From Lactifluus volemus (lineage: Eukaryota; Basidiomycota; Agaricomycetes; Russulales; Russulaceae): 64,000 nucleotides of DNA. Below, one piece after another: positions 11,972 to 23,226 of the stretch. Below the pieces are notes generated by a model, which did not search any database, was not told where the DNA came from, and saw only the letters and a program-made list of their open reading frames with translations. The position numbers and the translations under genes are program-made. Each line of letters begins with the position of its first letter. Position 1 is the first letter of the stretch. The stretch is taken from contig WTXI01000013.1 in the NCBI GenBank assembly GCA_022376515.1, forward strand, positions 744,001 to 808,000. Reading direction: 5' to 3'.

Positions 11972-12058
11972 CCTTCGGACTGGAATTGAACCAGCAACCT
12001 TGGGATATCACAGAAGTTCTATTATAGTCCCATGCTCGTCCAGTTGAGCTACCGAAGG
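11972..12058 (-). tRNA. tRNA-Tyr-like gene, AUA anticodon, copy 2 (well folded)
   Basis: The 87-nt gene folds exactly as a canonical tRNA. It has a seven-pair acceptor stem (CCTTCGG/CCGAAGG), TA at positions 8-9, a four-pair D stem and A26. A five-pair anticodon stem (TGGGA/TCCCA) is followed by loop C32 T33 A34 T35 A36 A37, a 15-nt intron after base 37, a five-base variable region, and a T arm GCTGG-TTCAATT-CCAGT with one G-U pair. The discriminator is A, as in tRNA-Tyr. Only the wobble base departs from expectation: A34 replaces G34. D-loop base 21 is C instead of the usual A. About 20-30 bp of flank on each side also resembles copy 1, so the pair arose by local duplication. Confidence 0.78.
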
Positions 12059-12720
12059 TTGACTACCAATGGAGTGGCATGCATGACGAGCTGCAATGCA
12101 TTGGTGAGTATCTCATCTCTAACACTTGTACTGAGCCTATCGGTAATATCAAGTATATCCCTTCTGCTCAAAAGGGATCTGCTGGAAATTATCAGTAGGC
12201 TCAAAAGTTTTAAGCACAGGGAGGGGAGGAACAGGTTGATGCCAGGAGGTACTGCAGTGGCGTGTCAAACCGTGACTGCGATAAAAGACTGCTAGTTGTC
12301 CTACATCCAAAGTACATGGGTTGCTACAAAAATTGGGCAATAAAGTAGAGCATACTTAATTACGTTCATTGAATCTGATCGCAGCGTGTTTGGAATAGTA
12401 GGAGACAAAAGATATGTCAAAAAGATTACAGTACTGCAGTTCGAAAGGTCGGGGACGTCACGGTGACAGTCACATACGTGAGCGCGTGACAATCGGGGTT
12501 CTCCGAGGTGTGGGAACGTAACTGTGACCGTTGCCATTACGTGAAATGATGTCATCTTTTTACAGCTCATATCCCGATATGGTGTGTCACCTGGGAGGAA
12601 CCGGGATAGAAATAGATCTGTGATAATAAAAAAAAAAAAAAAAAATGATTGCACCGCATTCCTGGTGCTCCTTGTCAGATCGATGATCCAACTCTCTTGT
12701 GACTATCAGAACTTCACCTT
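12059..12720. other. Intergenic, no gene
   Basis: No supported coding region is seen. An A17 tract lies at about 12629-12645, and a short near-palindromic region lies around 12460-12545. The stretch links the tRNA pair to the NLR-like remnant. Confidence 0.35.
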
Positions 12721-13625
12721 CTAGTTCTTGGTTTGACAAGTCCAATCGGTTGCACTGTTGAGTGAGTTGTGGCAGGAGAACGAAAAAATTAGGTTGGCCT
12801 GCAAAAACGGTTTGAATGAGCGAAGGGATAATGGTACTTCCGACAGACCTGGTATACTTGAAGAATCATCGACAATTTGCATCATATTGCTTGACTTCTT
12901 CAACAAATCGTTACGAAGAAGGAGCATCTTGATTCCTTTCACTTTAGCACATTCTTTCAGCGCGGCGTCAATCCCATGCAAGTCGCTTGATTTGGATTAG
13001 ACCATGAGATATTCAGTAAGAGGAAAAGACACCTCTGAAAGGACCCAAAGATAGCGAGCAGGTCGGGTGGCAATTCTTCTATCTTCAAACCATGGTTTCG
13101 GCACATATTACCGACATTAGCAACGACACTCCCAACTTTCATTAGCTTCTCCATCACCAACTTCCACTCTCCCTTGCACTGCTTGACCTCCTATATACTA
13201 TCATCAACACAGAATATGTTTAAGGTCAGACGGGGCACTCACATCCCACGTTTTGAGGGCCTGGAGAATGAGGCCTGCGGCTGGAGAGATATAGGGTATC
13301 GCTATAGCCAAGGAACTGAGTTCCTTCAAGGCCGAAAGAGTTGGCTCTATCGCGCTAATTACAGGGTCAATCCCTCCAGCGATCGGCTCCGATGGGGCAG
13401 GATTGGTGGGATTTGCAGCTTGACAAGGCACTCGTGAGCGATTTGAAACGACACAATAAAGTAGAACATACAGATAGGGTGATCATTGCTCGAGTCGGGA
13501 TTACGAGAGTTTGGAATCCGTTTCCTCCAAATGGGCGACATATTTCGACTTGGTTTTGAAGATGATAATGGGACGAGCGAACGAGGGGGAACGTGGCTGC
13601 CTGGAGTTATTTGCCCGGTTTCCAT
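12721..13625 (-). pseudogene. Truncated STAND/NLR-like (NACHT-WD type) N-terminal remnant
   Basis: Three or four exons encode a helical N-terminal region like that of agaricomycete NACHT/WD-repeat STAND proteins. In order they read IPYISPAAGLILQALKTWD (13300-13250), EVKQCKGEWKLVMEKLMKVG (from the acceptor at 13190), ELPPDLLAIFGSF, and GIDAALKECAKVKGIKMLLL (about 12975). Splice borders are canonical: ATCT|GTATGT, GAT|GTGAGT and CAGAG|GTGTCT. After LLRNDLLKK the related frame (VKQYDA) continues in another phase and meets a stop about five codons later. No NACHT or WD40 sequence follows. The gene is therefore a broken N-terminal fragment. The family call rests on remembered similarity of this helical region. 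Confidence 0.5.
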
Positions 13626-13849
13626 ATAAGCCCCCCTGAGTTCCAGGCCCGATTAGTCAACCGCTCGTGCGCAAGCACGTGCCTGCTGAGACAACTCTAT
13701 TTTGACGCTACTCTTGACCGTGCCCCTGGCTTTGCATCGCCAAATTTCTTGATGCAACTACGAACTTGCCCACCCCCTGTTTTGCGAACAACAGCCCGAA
13801 TCCGATTGAACATATGCTGTACGTACTGAACGAAAGGAATACAAATACA

Positions 13850-14167
13850 TCACGCAGGAATCTCGTGGTAAAGACCCTCTCCGCGAATACCTTCATCCCA
13901 AGCTTGACCATCAGTCGTAGCCGATATGTAACCAGCTCGAATCACGAAATCACCAATGTGCTCTCCGTCGAGTCTTTCGAGGGGGTATCGTTTGATCATA
14001 GGCTCGAGAATGGCTAGCATTTCTTGCTCAGTTACGCTCTGCGTGAAGGTGAACGACGTAAAGGCAACTTGAATGAGACTGCCTCTGTACATTTTGTTTA
14101 GTCCGAGTCGCCGCCCGTAGTAGCCGCCTCCAAGCAGCGTCACAGGAGCCAGCTGCTTTACCAACAA
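13850..14167 (-). pseudogene. Sulfite reductase beta-subunit C-terminal remnant
   Basis: The translated frame contains LLGGGYYGRRL, NKMYR and then IKRYPLERLDGEHIGDFVIR followed by AGYI. These match the end of the siroheme sulfite reductase hemoprotein (MET5/ECM17 type), where the order is a GGG-HGQRLNK block, an R-ALER block and GDFVIR. The segment EVAFVGKAAG, which precedes the GGG block in that family, is present at about 14170-14190 but in a different frame. A 45-nt insertion or unspliced piece separates NKMYR from the next helix. No upstream catalytic domain is visible. I call it a decayed fragment. Confidence 0.55.
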
Positions 14168-14330
14168 ACGCTACCTCTGAAGACTCGTGAGTCATACTAC
14201 AAACTTGGGGCTCGCCTTCAATGACCCGCTCCCCACGAACGCAGAGGATTTCGTCAACTTCCGCGGAAAATCCCTCAGGCTGTTGATGATGTGGTGCGTC
14301 TTTCCCCACGAGCGCGAACACAGACAGCAC

Positions 14331-14900
14331 GCCGCTTCCGCGTGCCAGCTCGCCCAGCTCAACACACCGGACCGACCACAGCCCGCGTGCGATGACTCGA
14401 GCTTGGCATCCTGCGGTGCGAAGGGGGTCGAAGAGTAGATGCAGTTGTGTGTTTCTAAAGGGTGTTGGCGCGCTAGGGTCTTTTAGGCTACGCAGCGAAG
14501 CCTAGAAAACCCACGGCGCAGGCTGGCGTGAATGAGGCGGTACTTAGTTGGGGTCCGGTGAAGAAAATTTGAAGTTGGACCACGGCCTACTGGGTGGTGA
14601 TCGGACTCGCGAAAGGCAACGTATAAGTCTGATAATAACCTGAGCTTGACCAGGACTCTGGCCAAGATATGCTGAGATTGTAGTTTGGCCCGGATGACAG
14701 AATATAAACCCCTCAGTCTATGTTCGATGACAAACAGAAGGAGGATTAGCAAGCATCTCTGAGTTGCACAAGCCCGAAATCACCATAAACAAGCATTTGG
14801 GTTCTTAATCTTGCTCCATAGCGCATCTTGTGCCCATCGAGGTGTCTCAAGTCATAGTCGAATTCGGATTTGTACTACAGCGAAATTAATCGAATAATCA
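14331..14900. other. Flank of transposon, no gene
   Basis: No convincing coding sequence is present. It ends at the left terminal inverted repeat of the Plavaka-type element. Confidence 0.35.
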
Positions 14901-14929
14901 CATCAGCAAAATGTTTATATGCTAGAGTT
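14901..14929 (+). repeat. Left terminal inverted repeat of the Plavaka element
   Basis: It pairs with 22609-22637 in inverted orientation, matching at 24 of 29 positions by eye. CTAG-rich subterminal sequence follows up to about 15045. Confidence 0.7.
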
Positions 14930-15066
14930 ACTTGCGACGCTAGAGATGCCTAGCCGTCCTAGCTTACCTATTTCTAGGCATCCTAGCCAGTTCCTAGCAC
15001 GAATTCGACTTTTCTAGGTACCCTAGAATTTGTACTTGACCTAGGTATATTAAACGCGGCACAAGA

Positions 15067-18000
15067 TCAGAAAACGATCTCGTGTGCGTGGTGGTCGATA
15101 TATTTGTTGACGTAATATCCTCTAAATGTGTCTAGTGATATCGATGAATTGATCTCTAATGGTAAAGGATGACTACCATAGATTGGGATAAGATGAGCAG
15201 CACGTAATATTGCATCAAGATGAATTACAGCCCGGTTCCGTCTGTTGCGGATATAATCTGGACGTATCACCCACATGCCAGTGACGTGATCCACGCCCAC
15301 CCTCGTAAACCATTCAACTAACGCACATGGAAATTTAACATCATTGTACGTGAAAGAAAAAAATAATCGAATGCGTGCAACATTGAGTCCACGCATTCCC
15401 GGCTTCTTGTCATCCTCGACCACGAAGACGGTGTCATGTCTTGGTCCCTTGCCGCGCCATGAAGGTGTCGCTCGTATGCACTCGCGTCGCATGCCCCGGA
15501 TGCCACTAGGATCGCTTGGGGCAAAGAAGGTTGCTGTGGCCGAGTGGAAGACGTGAACCGTAGTTGTGATCCGCAGAAAGCTTGCCAGTGCACCTCCCGG
15601 GCCAGCACCAAGCTGATCAGCAAGGAACCTTTGCGTCAGCGCAGGGAGGTCGGTTTCATCTAGCTTTGCTGCAAGTTCTTGTAGAGTCTGAGGATAGTTT
15701 TTCACTAGTTCGGTATAGTATATCAGTTCCAAACTCGTATAAATAGCATAGATAATTACTACAGTACTCACTGCGTGAGTGTGCAAGGACAACATGCCCA
15801 AGCACGTTATCATCGGCCGGCTCTCCATCTGAGTCGTCATCATCGCCGCCGTCATCGCCGCCGTCATCATCGCCGCCGTCATCATCGCCGCCGTCACCAT
15901 CGCCACTCGTGGGTGGGCCATCATCTCGGGGGGGGAGGAACGAGACACCAGAAGGAGGAATATGGCCCGCTGGCAACATCCCACGGGAAACGAAGTCCGA
16001 GTGCATTGCTGTGAGTTTGTCAAGGCGCTGATTTATTGAAAGAATCTGTCCGAGTGCTTCAAACCGACTAGAGCGCCGCCATGGTTTCTTCACAGCAGTA
16101 ATATGTCGAGACTCTGTGATGGATGAGCAAAGCCCACTTGGTGCACCAAAGTCTTGGATGAGGACGTGATAGTGCGTCAGCATATGTTGACGTGGAAGAA
16201 AGAAACCGGACGGCCGGACACCAGTAGCACGAAATATTTCGCGTAGTTGCAGGAACTTGGAAAAGGAGGTATCAAACTGCTTCAAGGCGTCCTCATCTAT
16301 GACTTGGCGGCGGGCGATGTAGCAAGTGTCGAGAAAAGCCGAGATGCATGTTACCATATCGTCTGGCACATACCCAACGATCGCAGGTAGATAAACCTAT
16401 ATCAAGATTAAGTCGTGGGAATTACACCATCAGCGGTGTGGGCATACCTTCATCAGCGCTTTAGAATCGTCCCCTGTCCATTGCTTGAAGCGACGACCAT
16501 GCGGGAAGCGGCGAAGACCAGGGAATGACGGCACAGCAGCAATTCTTACTCGGTGTGTGAGCTCGATACCAGTGTGAAAAGAGAATTTGTGACGTACCGA
16601 CGATCGATGTCATCAAGAACTTTGTTCGCTTGACCGCGATACGTCTGTGTCAAGTAGTCGCACACCCAAGTTACAAGGTGGTCCTTGAATCCCCCTTTGA
16701 TAACCTGGTGTAAAAGGTCCGGTGACATCATCTCGTGGATATCGGCGCGTGGAAAATCCGCTGTAAATGGCTATAATATCCGAGTCTGTTAGTAATGCGT
16801 AGATTGAGTTGCATATTTTATACTCACAACGACGTCATCATCGATTCCGTATTTGTCCCAAAGTGCCCTGGAGTCTAGAAGCTTGATGAGCTCATCGGTG
16901 AGATTTCTTGTTCGCGGTCCTGACGCTCTGCCGGAATCACTTGGTGAGGCAGTACACCTATTGCAGTATCAGTATCGAGTTGCTGATCCAAACTAGGAGG
17001 CTACTTACCTTGGGCACCAGCCCTGGACGATCCCGGTTAGCATGACTTGTTCAGGGTAGTCAGCAATGAAGGCCACCAAGTCAAAAATGACCCGCCGGTA
17101 GTGGCCATCTGGGCAGCGCCGGATGACTGGACTCGTCATCCCAGGTTGAAGGGTTCGCAGTATCGCCGATATTGACGCATGGTACAGCTGGCGCTTGAAT
17201 TTGCGAAACTCAGGGTCGTTGTCATACCTGCGGTCACCTAGATCATCATGTACATATGGGCTTGAACTTACATCGGTAGAAGTAAAATATAACATACCTT
17301 TGGGGATAGCAAGAAACGCTATTGGAATCACAGCATTGCGGTGCGCACATCGCACTTTATTGTGCGGATTACCTATGGACAGGTACAAGGGGTGATATTC
17401 CACGTGTCCCGTCGCAACCGATACCGTGGTCTTGTCACTGCCTAAAATCAGTGGACAGTACATCGCGCCAAATGAACTATCGGGATGGTGCAGCGCGATG
17501 TCATCCTTTTGATTGAGAAGTCATCAACTTAGCGTATGGATGATGAATGCAACACTTAGTACTTACGCAGTGATTCCAGGCTATGTTTGCAGACATGAAG
17601 TTGCTCCAACAACGCTTACCACGCTTGTCTAGCTCAATGTAAGGACGCATGTCAAATTGTCCATCAAAGTCGGGATTATCTAGCATTGTGCGTACAACTT
17701 CGTCAGGATCTCGATACCATACCTCGTAGTCTGTCCGTTTCCAGCTAGGAGCGCTCCTAGGAATGCTCTCAGAGAATCCAGCAACAAGGCATCTCCATGT
17801 AACGCCACCAAGGGATGACGAGTCAACTGTCGCGTACATGTGCTGGTGAGACCGGAATGGGCTGGATGTGCCAAAGCCATCCATAGATGATGCCCACAGC
17901 TCCATCAACAAGTCAATACTTGTGGCCGACATCTCAACACGGCGGTACAGAAGGTCGGCTACAAGGAATTGGAGCTTGTTCTCGAATGGGGTCCAGTCAT

Positions 18001-18330
18001 CGGGTGTCGCGTGCGCACGGGGTGTTGGTTGACTCCCGGGAGGAAGGAACGTCCCGTTGGCATCGCAGGGAAGAGCTTGTTGAGGGATCGTCACTAATGT
18101 ACATAAAAGTGAAGAAAACCCTTACCCTTTAGGTGAGGATGTTCGATCCGTTGGCTGCCATGTGGCGGTGGTGCTTGTGTGGACTCAGGGATGGACTGAC
18201 TTTGTCCTGGATAGGAACGGACGTTGGAATTGATGTGGAACGTGCGGACATGATAGGTGCGGCCATGCTGACTCTTGAACATAAGGGGGCACCCAGAAAA
18301 CAAGCAAGGGAGTCTGGATGATGACGACAT
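15067..18330 (-). CDS. Plavaka-family transposase
   Basis: The ATG at 18330 opens an exon with a C2H2-like finger: CLFSGCPLMF, then HGRTYHVRTFH, spacing C-x4-C-x12-H-x4-H. This is the usual Plavaka N-terminus. Later exons carry YATVDSSSLGGVTW and YEVWYRDPDEVV (about 17850-17680), then LILGSDKTTVSVATGHVEYH (about 17450) and RKFKRQLYHASISAILRTL (about 17190). ADYPEQVMLTGIVQGWCP (about 17060) and DLLHQVIKGGFKDHLVTWV (about 16720) follow. A long C-terminal exon reads RQHMLTHYHVLIQDFGAPSG. An Asp/Gly simple repeat sits at about 15835-15905. The C-terminus (HLIPIYGSHPLPLEINSS) ends at the stop near 15067. Introns look canonical and I found no internal break, so it may be functional. It would act in the nucleus on the element's termini. 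Confidence 0.85.
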
Positions 18331-18509
18331 GGTGAGAGTGAAGAGGTGGTGACGGAGAGGAAGGACTTACTGAATGGGTGATTGTGTAGCCAATAATCCA
18401 GCTGACATGCACGGGCATGAGGCTTCGAAGACAGGGAGGACTCAGAGGGACATGTCATGGTCTATCAGAGATAGAGTTACACGTGTTAGCTGTGGTGCAT
18501 AGCAAATCA

Positions 18510-19010
18510 CCCGGGGAAAGGCATGCGCCGGTTGCTACTGAATGACAAGAAACCAATTGAGCTGCACACCGCTCGTTACCGTCGATAAGGAACCGGCGAA
18601 AGTTGCGCACCGGCCGTGAATGAATTGAAAGGCTGTACAGCAAGGAATGCGAGAAAAATATACGGCGTTCGCTACTGAATGCCAAGGAACCGGAGAGAAG
18701 TGCGCACCGGTCGCCAAGAATAGGACCGAAGGGGCACACCAGAATTAAGAGGTCAGAAAGAAGCAGAAATGGCATACAGCCTGAGCAGGGAACACGAAAT
18801 AAATGGTAATGTGGATCTGTTGGTGGTGAATAAGATGGGAATACGAGCAATGATTGAAAGCGGGGGAACTACGCACCGCTCGCTACTGATCGATAAAGAA
18901 CCGGGGAAAGTTGTGCACCGGTTGTACCATGCGCCATTTTCTTGACAAGTGAAAATGGACCGATCGCTACTGAATTACAATGAACCGGGGAAAGTTGCGC
19001 ACCGGTCATG
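18510..19010. repeat. Five degenerate ~45-bp repeats between the divergent element genes
   Basis: A unit of the form gctactgaat-n-aaggaacc, then ggggaaagttgcgcaccggt, recurs at about 18534, 18575, 18671, 18882 and 18966, all in the same direction. Partial copies also occur near 18510 and 18860. Each unit contains an ACCGG/CCGGT inverted pair. The block sits between the transposase start and the accessory-gene start, so it may be a bidirectional promoter or a protein-binding array. Confidence 0.65.
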
Positions 19011-19422
19011 AGTGAATTGAAAGGGTGTACAGTAAGTATGCATCGCTAGTTGCAAGCGGTAGTCACGATTGTGGTCAGGATGTTTGCCAGGGGGCGGGCA
19101 GCAAGAAACGCAGAGAAAATGTATATCTATCAGTGGGAGAATAAGACAGCAACGTGAGTAATTACTGAAAGTTGCTGAGACCAGGGAGACTCGGTCACCA
19201 GTCTTGGAAGGAGAGGGGAGCGCAGCAACACAGAGGAGCATACGCACTGTGATCTCACAAGCGACGGCCGCCATTTTAGTCGGTACTGGTGGCAGTAAAT
19301 GCCGTCGGGACTAGACATGAAAGGAAAAATGGGGTCAGTGCGATATCTCAGAAATAGTTGTTCAAACGTCGACACGTAAGGAATAAGCCTTCCCAGACCC
19401 CCAATCTCTCGAAGTCTCTAAC

Positions 19423-22342
19423 ATGCCAATCACTACCCGAAAACAAAATGCAGAGACGCACCCAGGGCGAGTTGTCCTCGACACCCAGAAGAAGCGTCGT
19501 ACTCCTCAGCAGATCTTAGATGATAGGATGCGGGCGGAGGCAGCAGCCGCAGAAGCGGCAGAAAGAGCAGAAGCCACTTTAGAAGAAATCGTCGGCCGTA
19601 TCAACGAACTCGAAGACGAGATCCAGCGAGACTCTCAGTTGACACAAAAGCACGCGACTCGGCCGGATTTGCGTCACAGTGGACAGGCAAGCACGCAGTC
19701 GAAGTTCATGACGAGGCAGATGAAACATGCACATGCTGCCCAAGTAGATGCCAGTGAGCAGATTGATGAGGAAGACAGGTAATTCACGACTCACCTCTGA
19801 CATGATCGCTTTTACTGACCTTGACAATAGCTGTAGCATCTACTCTGCTGGTTGGAAAAGCAACAGGGCCAGCCCCACGGCGTTTTACGACGATGTATCG
19901 ACTGTATCACCGGCGTCGTTCACTGATGGTGAATCAATAATTGATGTCATCAGCAATGAAGAGTGGGACAAGAGAGCCAGCGAATGCATCGAGGACGACG
20001 CAGTATCGGCGTATGTGGACGACGGAGTGGAAAATGAAGAAGACATGGGTAACGTTGATAAGACTGTTGACAAGGTGTGTCCGCCTCGTGTTTTTTGAGT
20101 TTGATGGGAAACTTAGGTTTGCGATGATAGGCACGCCCCGGAGCCGAAATTGATGACTTGAACGCACCCCGTGATCGAGCCACGACTCGAGTGCGTTCAC
20201 AGCCATCTGAACCAGTATCTCGACCAAGGCCCCGTCCAATATACGAACGCATTGCTGACGAGTAAGTAATAGTGCAACCCAAAGCTTAGACCTAAGGCTA
20301 ACAGCAATTAGGAATGAGAATGAATCGTGCACTCCATCCGTGACGCAGCTAACCGCGACGCCGTCACCTCCACCGCCTGCTCAGCCCCGGCAAAGCATAG
20401 CGATTAAACGAAAAGTCCAGGCTAATTTCGCAGAGTGAGTTATAGATGTAACCCAAAGTTTGAGGCTCACCACCATTAGGTTGGATCGCGCCAAGCGTGC
20501 AAGGACCGTGACAGGAGCAAACGCCGGCCTGCTTGACGACTGGAAAACGAATGCCGCGGCAGGTACAGTAACACCCCCCCTTCCGTGTTAACCACAAGGC
20601 TCACTAGAAATCCATCGATACAACAGCACAACTAAGTAAGAAAGGACGCAGCCACGTCCACAGCGCGCCCAGACCCATGGCTCAAGAGATAGACATCAGC
20701 ACCAGCTCAGGTTCCAGCGTGACGATGGCCCAGGCGTCGATATGCGAGTCTCACAACGAAGAATCGGAAGATGTGCTTGGTCGAGTAAGGGCTCGCAAGT
20801 CTACTGTGGGTCAAGCCTCCAGAGTGGCTCAGAGCAGATCAAAAGGTGCCGCGCTCACTGGCAGCAATAGGGTTGGCGGTGGGCGGGAGACTGCACAGGT
20901 AAGATCCAAATTGTGTTTGATCTATGTATGATTGTCAGCTCCTCGTCGAAATAGATGGGCATTGTCCTTAACCAGGATCCGACGGGCACTATGATGGAGG
21001 GAAATACCAAAGCGCCTCAGCGTCTCAGGAAGACAAGATATATGACAACCGATCTGCCTTTTCCCGGTCCACCAAATGGCGAAAATATAAAGACGTGGCA
21101 AAACACTGTTGTACCTTCCTTGCTAATCTGGGCCGGAACACAGGCCGACCCCTTTGGCGCGAACGCCAGGATGCGTGGCCCTTTGGCGGGCTTTTGGTCA
21201 TCAGCATTCCCTGATTCTGTGCTTAGTGAACATGAACTAGATATAGTCCTGAGTGTGGTATGTACTGGAATCAGACAAGTGGACATGCGTTATTGACCCT
21301 CCCAGGCCGAGACTTTGCTCAACAACTGGCGCAGCGAGATAGGGAAGAGTGGGTACCGAGCAATCGTAGACTTGTGGCTCGAGGATCCGGCCACGTTTGG
21401 CAACGCAGAAGCTCGCGCCGAATACATTGAAAAGGCATTGCACGGCTTCAAATTCATTCATAAGAACCCAGATGCAGCGAAGGTACGCCTATATACATCA
21501 TATTACTGTGCCTGACATAGCCACCAGGAAATGCGTGCTACATTTTGCTCGAGTTTGATTGCCAAGGTATATTCTGTGCACCTGCGGAGGATCCTACCGC
21601 TCGATGACTCAGAGGTAAACGAATGCCCTCGGCAAATAGGGGCATTGGCACTTGCAACGGCTGCAGTAACGTCCCATTCCATTTACTATTATTACCATGA
21701 TCATTACTTATCTAGTGTTACAGGTCGAGCGTGGTCTGTCCGCGTTTAAGACCGGGGAGGATAGTATAAAGGTATCACGTCCCATTTTGTTTTGGTGGCG
21801 TTGTTACTTATCTAGCGCTACAGGCCGAGCGCAATCAGACCCGGATCAACTCGAAGACCAAGGAGGATGGTTCAACGGCATCCGAGCAAGAATCCGAGTC
21901 CAAGGTCAATTCTCGTGTGTGGAGCTTCTCCGATAATCCCTGGGGGAGGAAGACTCGCAGCTGGGTCGGGACCACCAGACGGCTTAATGATCGCCACTGG
22001 GCTCAAGTCGTTGAGGAAGCGTGGAAATACCTCCCAGCCAAAATGGTGAACGCACTGAACATGGACGGTGATCAAGGTGAATTAGTTGATCTCCGCGCTT
22101 GCATTGATTTGGATTGGTGCGTATTTTTATCATTCTCTTATCATTGCGAGCTCAAGTGTATGCAAAGATCCCTCGCGCATAACTGTCACGCGGTGAAGAA
22201 CCCCGTATCTGCGGGGCTGGAGACAGATCAATCGGGTGATAAAGAACTTCGGCTAGATACCCATGTTATTGAATTACATATAGAAATGTTATCTGGTTTT
22301 GGACTGTCATTTCTCAGGCACGAAAACAGCGAGAATTACTAG
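19423..22342 (+). CDS. Plavaka element accessory protein (second gene)
   Basis: The gene starts at the ATG at 19423 and runs through roughly a dozen exons. The N-terminus is charged and forms a predicted coiled coil (AERAEATLEEIVGRINELED). Middle exons are Ser/Pro/Asp-rich. A conserved core follows, with LPFPGPPNGENIKTWQNTVV, LLIWAGTQADPF and ADTLL/AETLLNNWRSEIGKSGYR (about 21050-21350), then LWLEDPATFGNAEARAEYI. This block recurs next to transposases of this type in Agaricomycetes; its function is unknown. The last exons end W-HENSENY-stop if the intron from about 22116 to the acceptor near 22320 is used. Exon joins near 20500-20650 and 21600-21900 are uncertain. Confidence 0.6.
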
Positions 22343-22389
22343 CACTAGGCACGAAATCTAGCCCAAGAAGTCAGAATTGCTCTAGATGT

Positions 22390-22485
22390 GAAAGTAGCGA
22401 AAGTTGAAAAACTAGTGAAAGTAGCAAAACTAGTGAAAGTAGCAAAACTAGTGAAAGTAGCAAAACTAGTGAAAGTAGCAAAACT
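22390..22485. repeat. 18-bp tandem repeat in the right subterminal region
   Basis: The unit aaaactagtgaaagtagc is repeated about four and a half times, flanked by related shorter pieces. Each unit carries ACTAGT, so the array adds to the CTAG-rich character of the subterminal sequence. Confidence 0.85.
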
Positions 22486-22608
22486 TGGCGTACCTAGAGC
22501 TTGCCTAGATCTAGATCAGCTTCCTAAGTCGAGGCAAGTCTGCTTTCGCTAGCACAGGAACTTGATTACTAAACGTGACTAGGTGACACTAGCGGGCCTA
22601 GATCTAGC

Positions 22609-22637
22609 AACTCTAGCACCGCAACATTTTCCTGATG
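22609..22637 (-). repeat. Right terminal inverted repeat of the Plavaka element
   Basis: It is the inverted partner of 14901-14929. It is followed directly by cactcac outside the element. Confidence 0.7.
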
Positions 22638-23226
22638 CACTCACAAAGATTGGGAAATGAGCCCGGGCTTATTTTTCCAACAATTAGGTGTTGGACATGT
22701 ATATGTGTCTGTGTATCTTTCGAGAGAGTTCAAGAGAAGCCTTAGAGCAAGTGCTACTACATCGGCAAGGCAGTAAATAATTTACACCCTTGCTAGGGTG
22801 GATTTTCAACAAAGATAGCCCCGGGATCTACTTTCCGGTGCTCAGCGGTCTTGTAATCCCCATTCTCCGCTCTCTCGACCATCTGCGAGGCTGAACTAAG
22901 CCTGCTACTAAGCTGGGATTGACCTGACCAGGAAACAGAATCATTGTTCTAGATTTGGCAGGTCTTTCACAAGACTTCACATGCTTCACACCGGACAATT
23001 AATACAGAAAAATTGTACAGCTCGTAAGCCCGTAGTGCCTTGTTTACAATTTCCGACATGGTCTGCTAGAAGAGCTTCACGAGGTGGAAAAGAGAGCATA
23101 AGAATTCTGGGGTACACTTGTCGACGATTACTACGTCTCAAAAGTCAAAAGTCAAGTCAAGATCAGAAAGCATGAAATAAAGTAAGGTTTCCAACGTGCG
23201 CCGCCGCTCCATCTCAGATTTACTTT
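22638..23226. other. Intergenic between transposon and permease gene
   Basis: No gene is supported. It contains the right flank of the element and the 3' flank of the permease gene. Confidence 0.35.

Larger units (their letters stand above)
14901..22637. mobile_element. Plavaka-type DNA transposon, apparently complete
   Basis: The 7.7-kb unit is bounded by 29-bp imperfect terminal inverted repeats (14901-14929 and 22609-22637). Both ends read CATCAG-AAAATGTT-TGCTAGAGTT, with mismatches at five positions. A CA dinucleotide flanks each end, consistent with a 2-bp target duplication, though two bases is weak evidence. Subterminal regions on both sides are packed with CTAG motifs. Inside lie a multi-exon transposase on the minus strand and a divergent accessory gene on the plus strand, separated by about 1.1 kb of repeat-rich sequence. 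Both genes read through plausible exons with few or no breaks, so the copy may be young or active. Confidence 0.75.

Noticed and set aside
14028..14330. Minus-strand frame with APHHQQPEGFSAEVDEIL
   Set aside because: It looks coding-like and leads into EVAFVGKAAG of the sulfite-reductase remnant, but the family of the upstream part could not be identified. Not annotated separately.
15775..16014. Arg/His-rich plus-strand frame opposite the transposase
   Set aside because: It is the antisense shadow of the Asp/Gly triplet repeat in the transposase.
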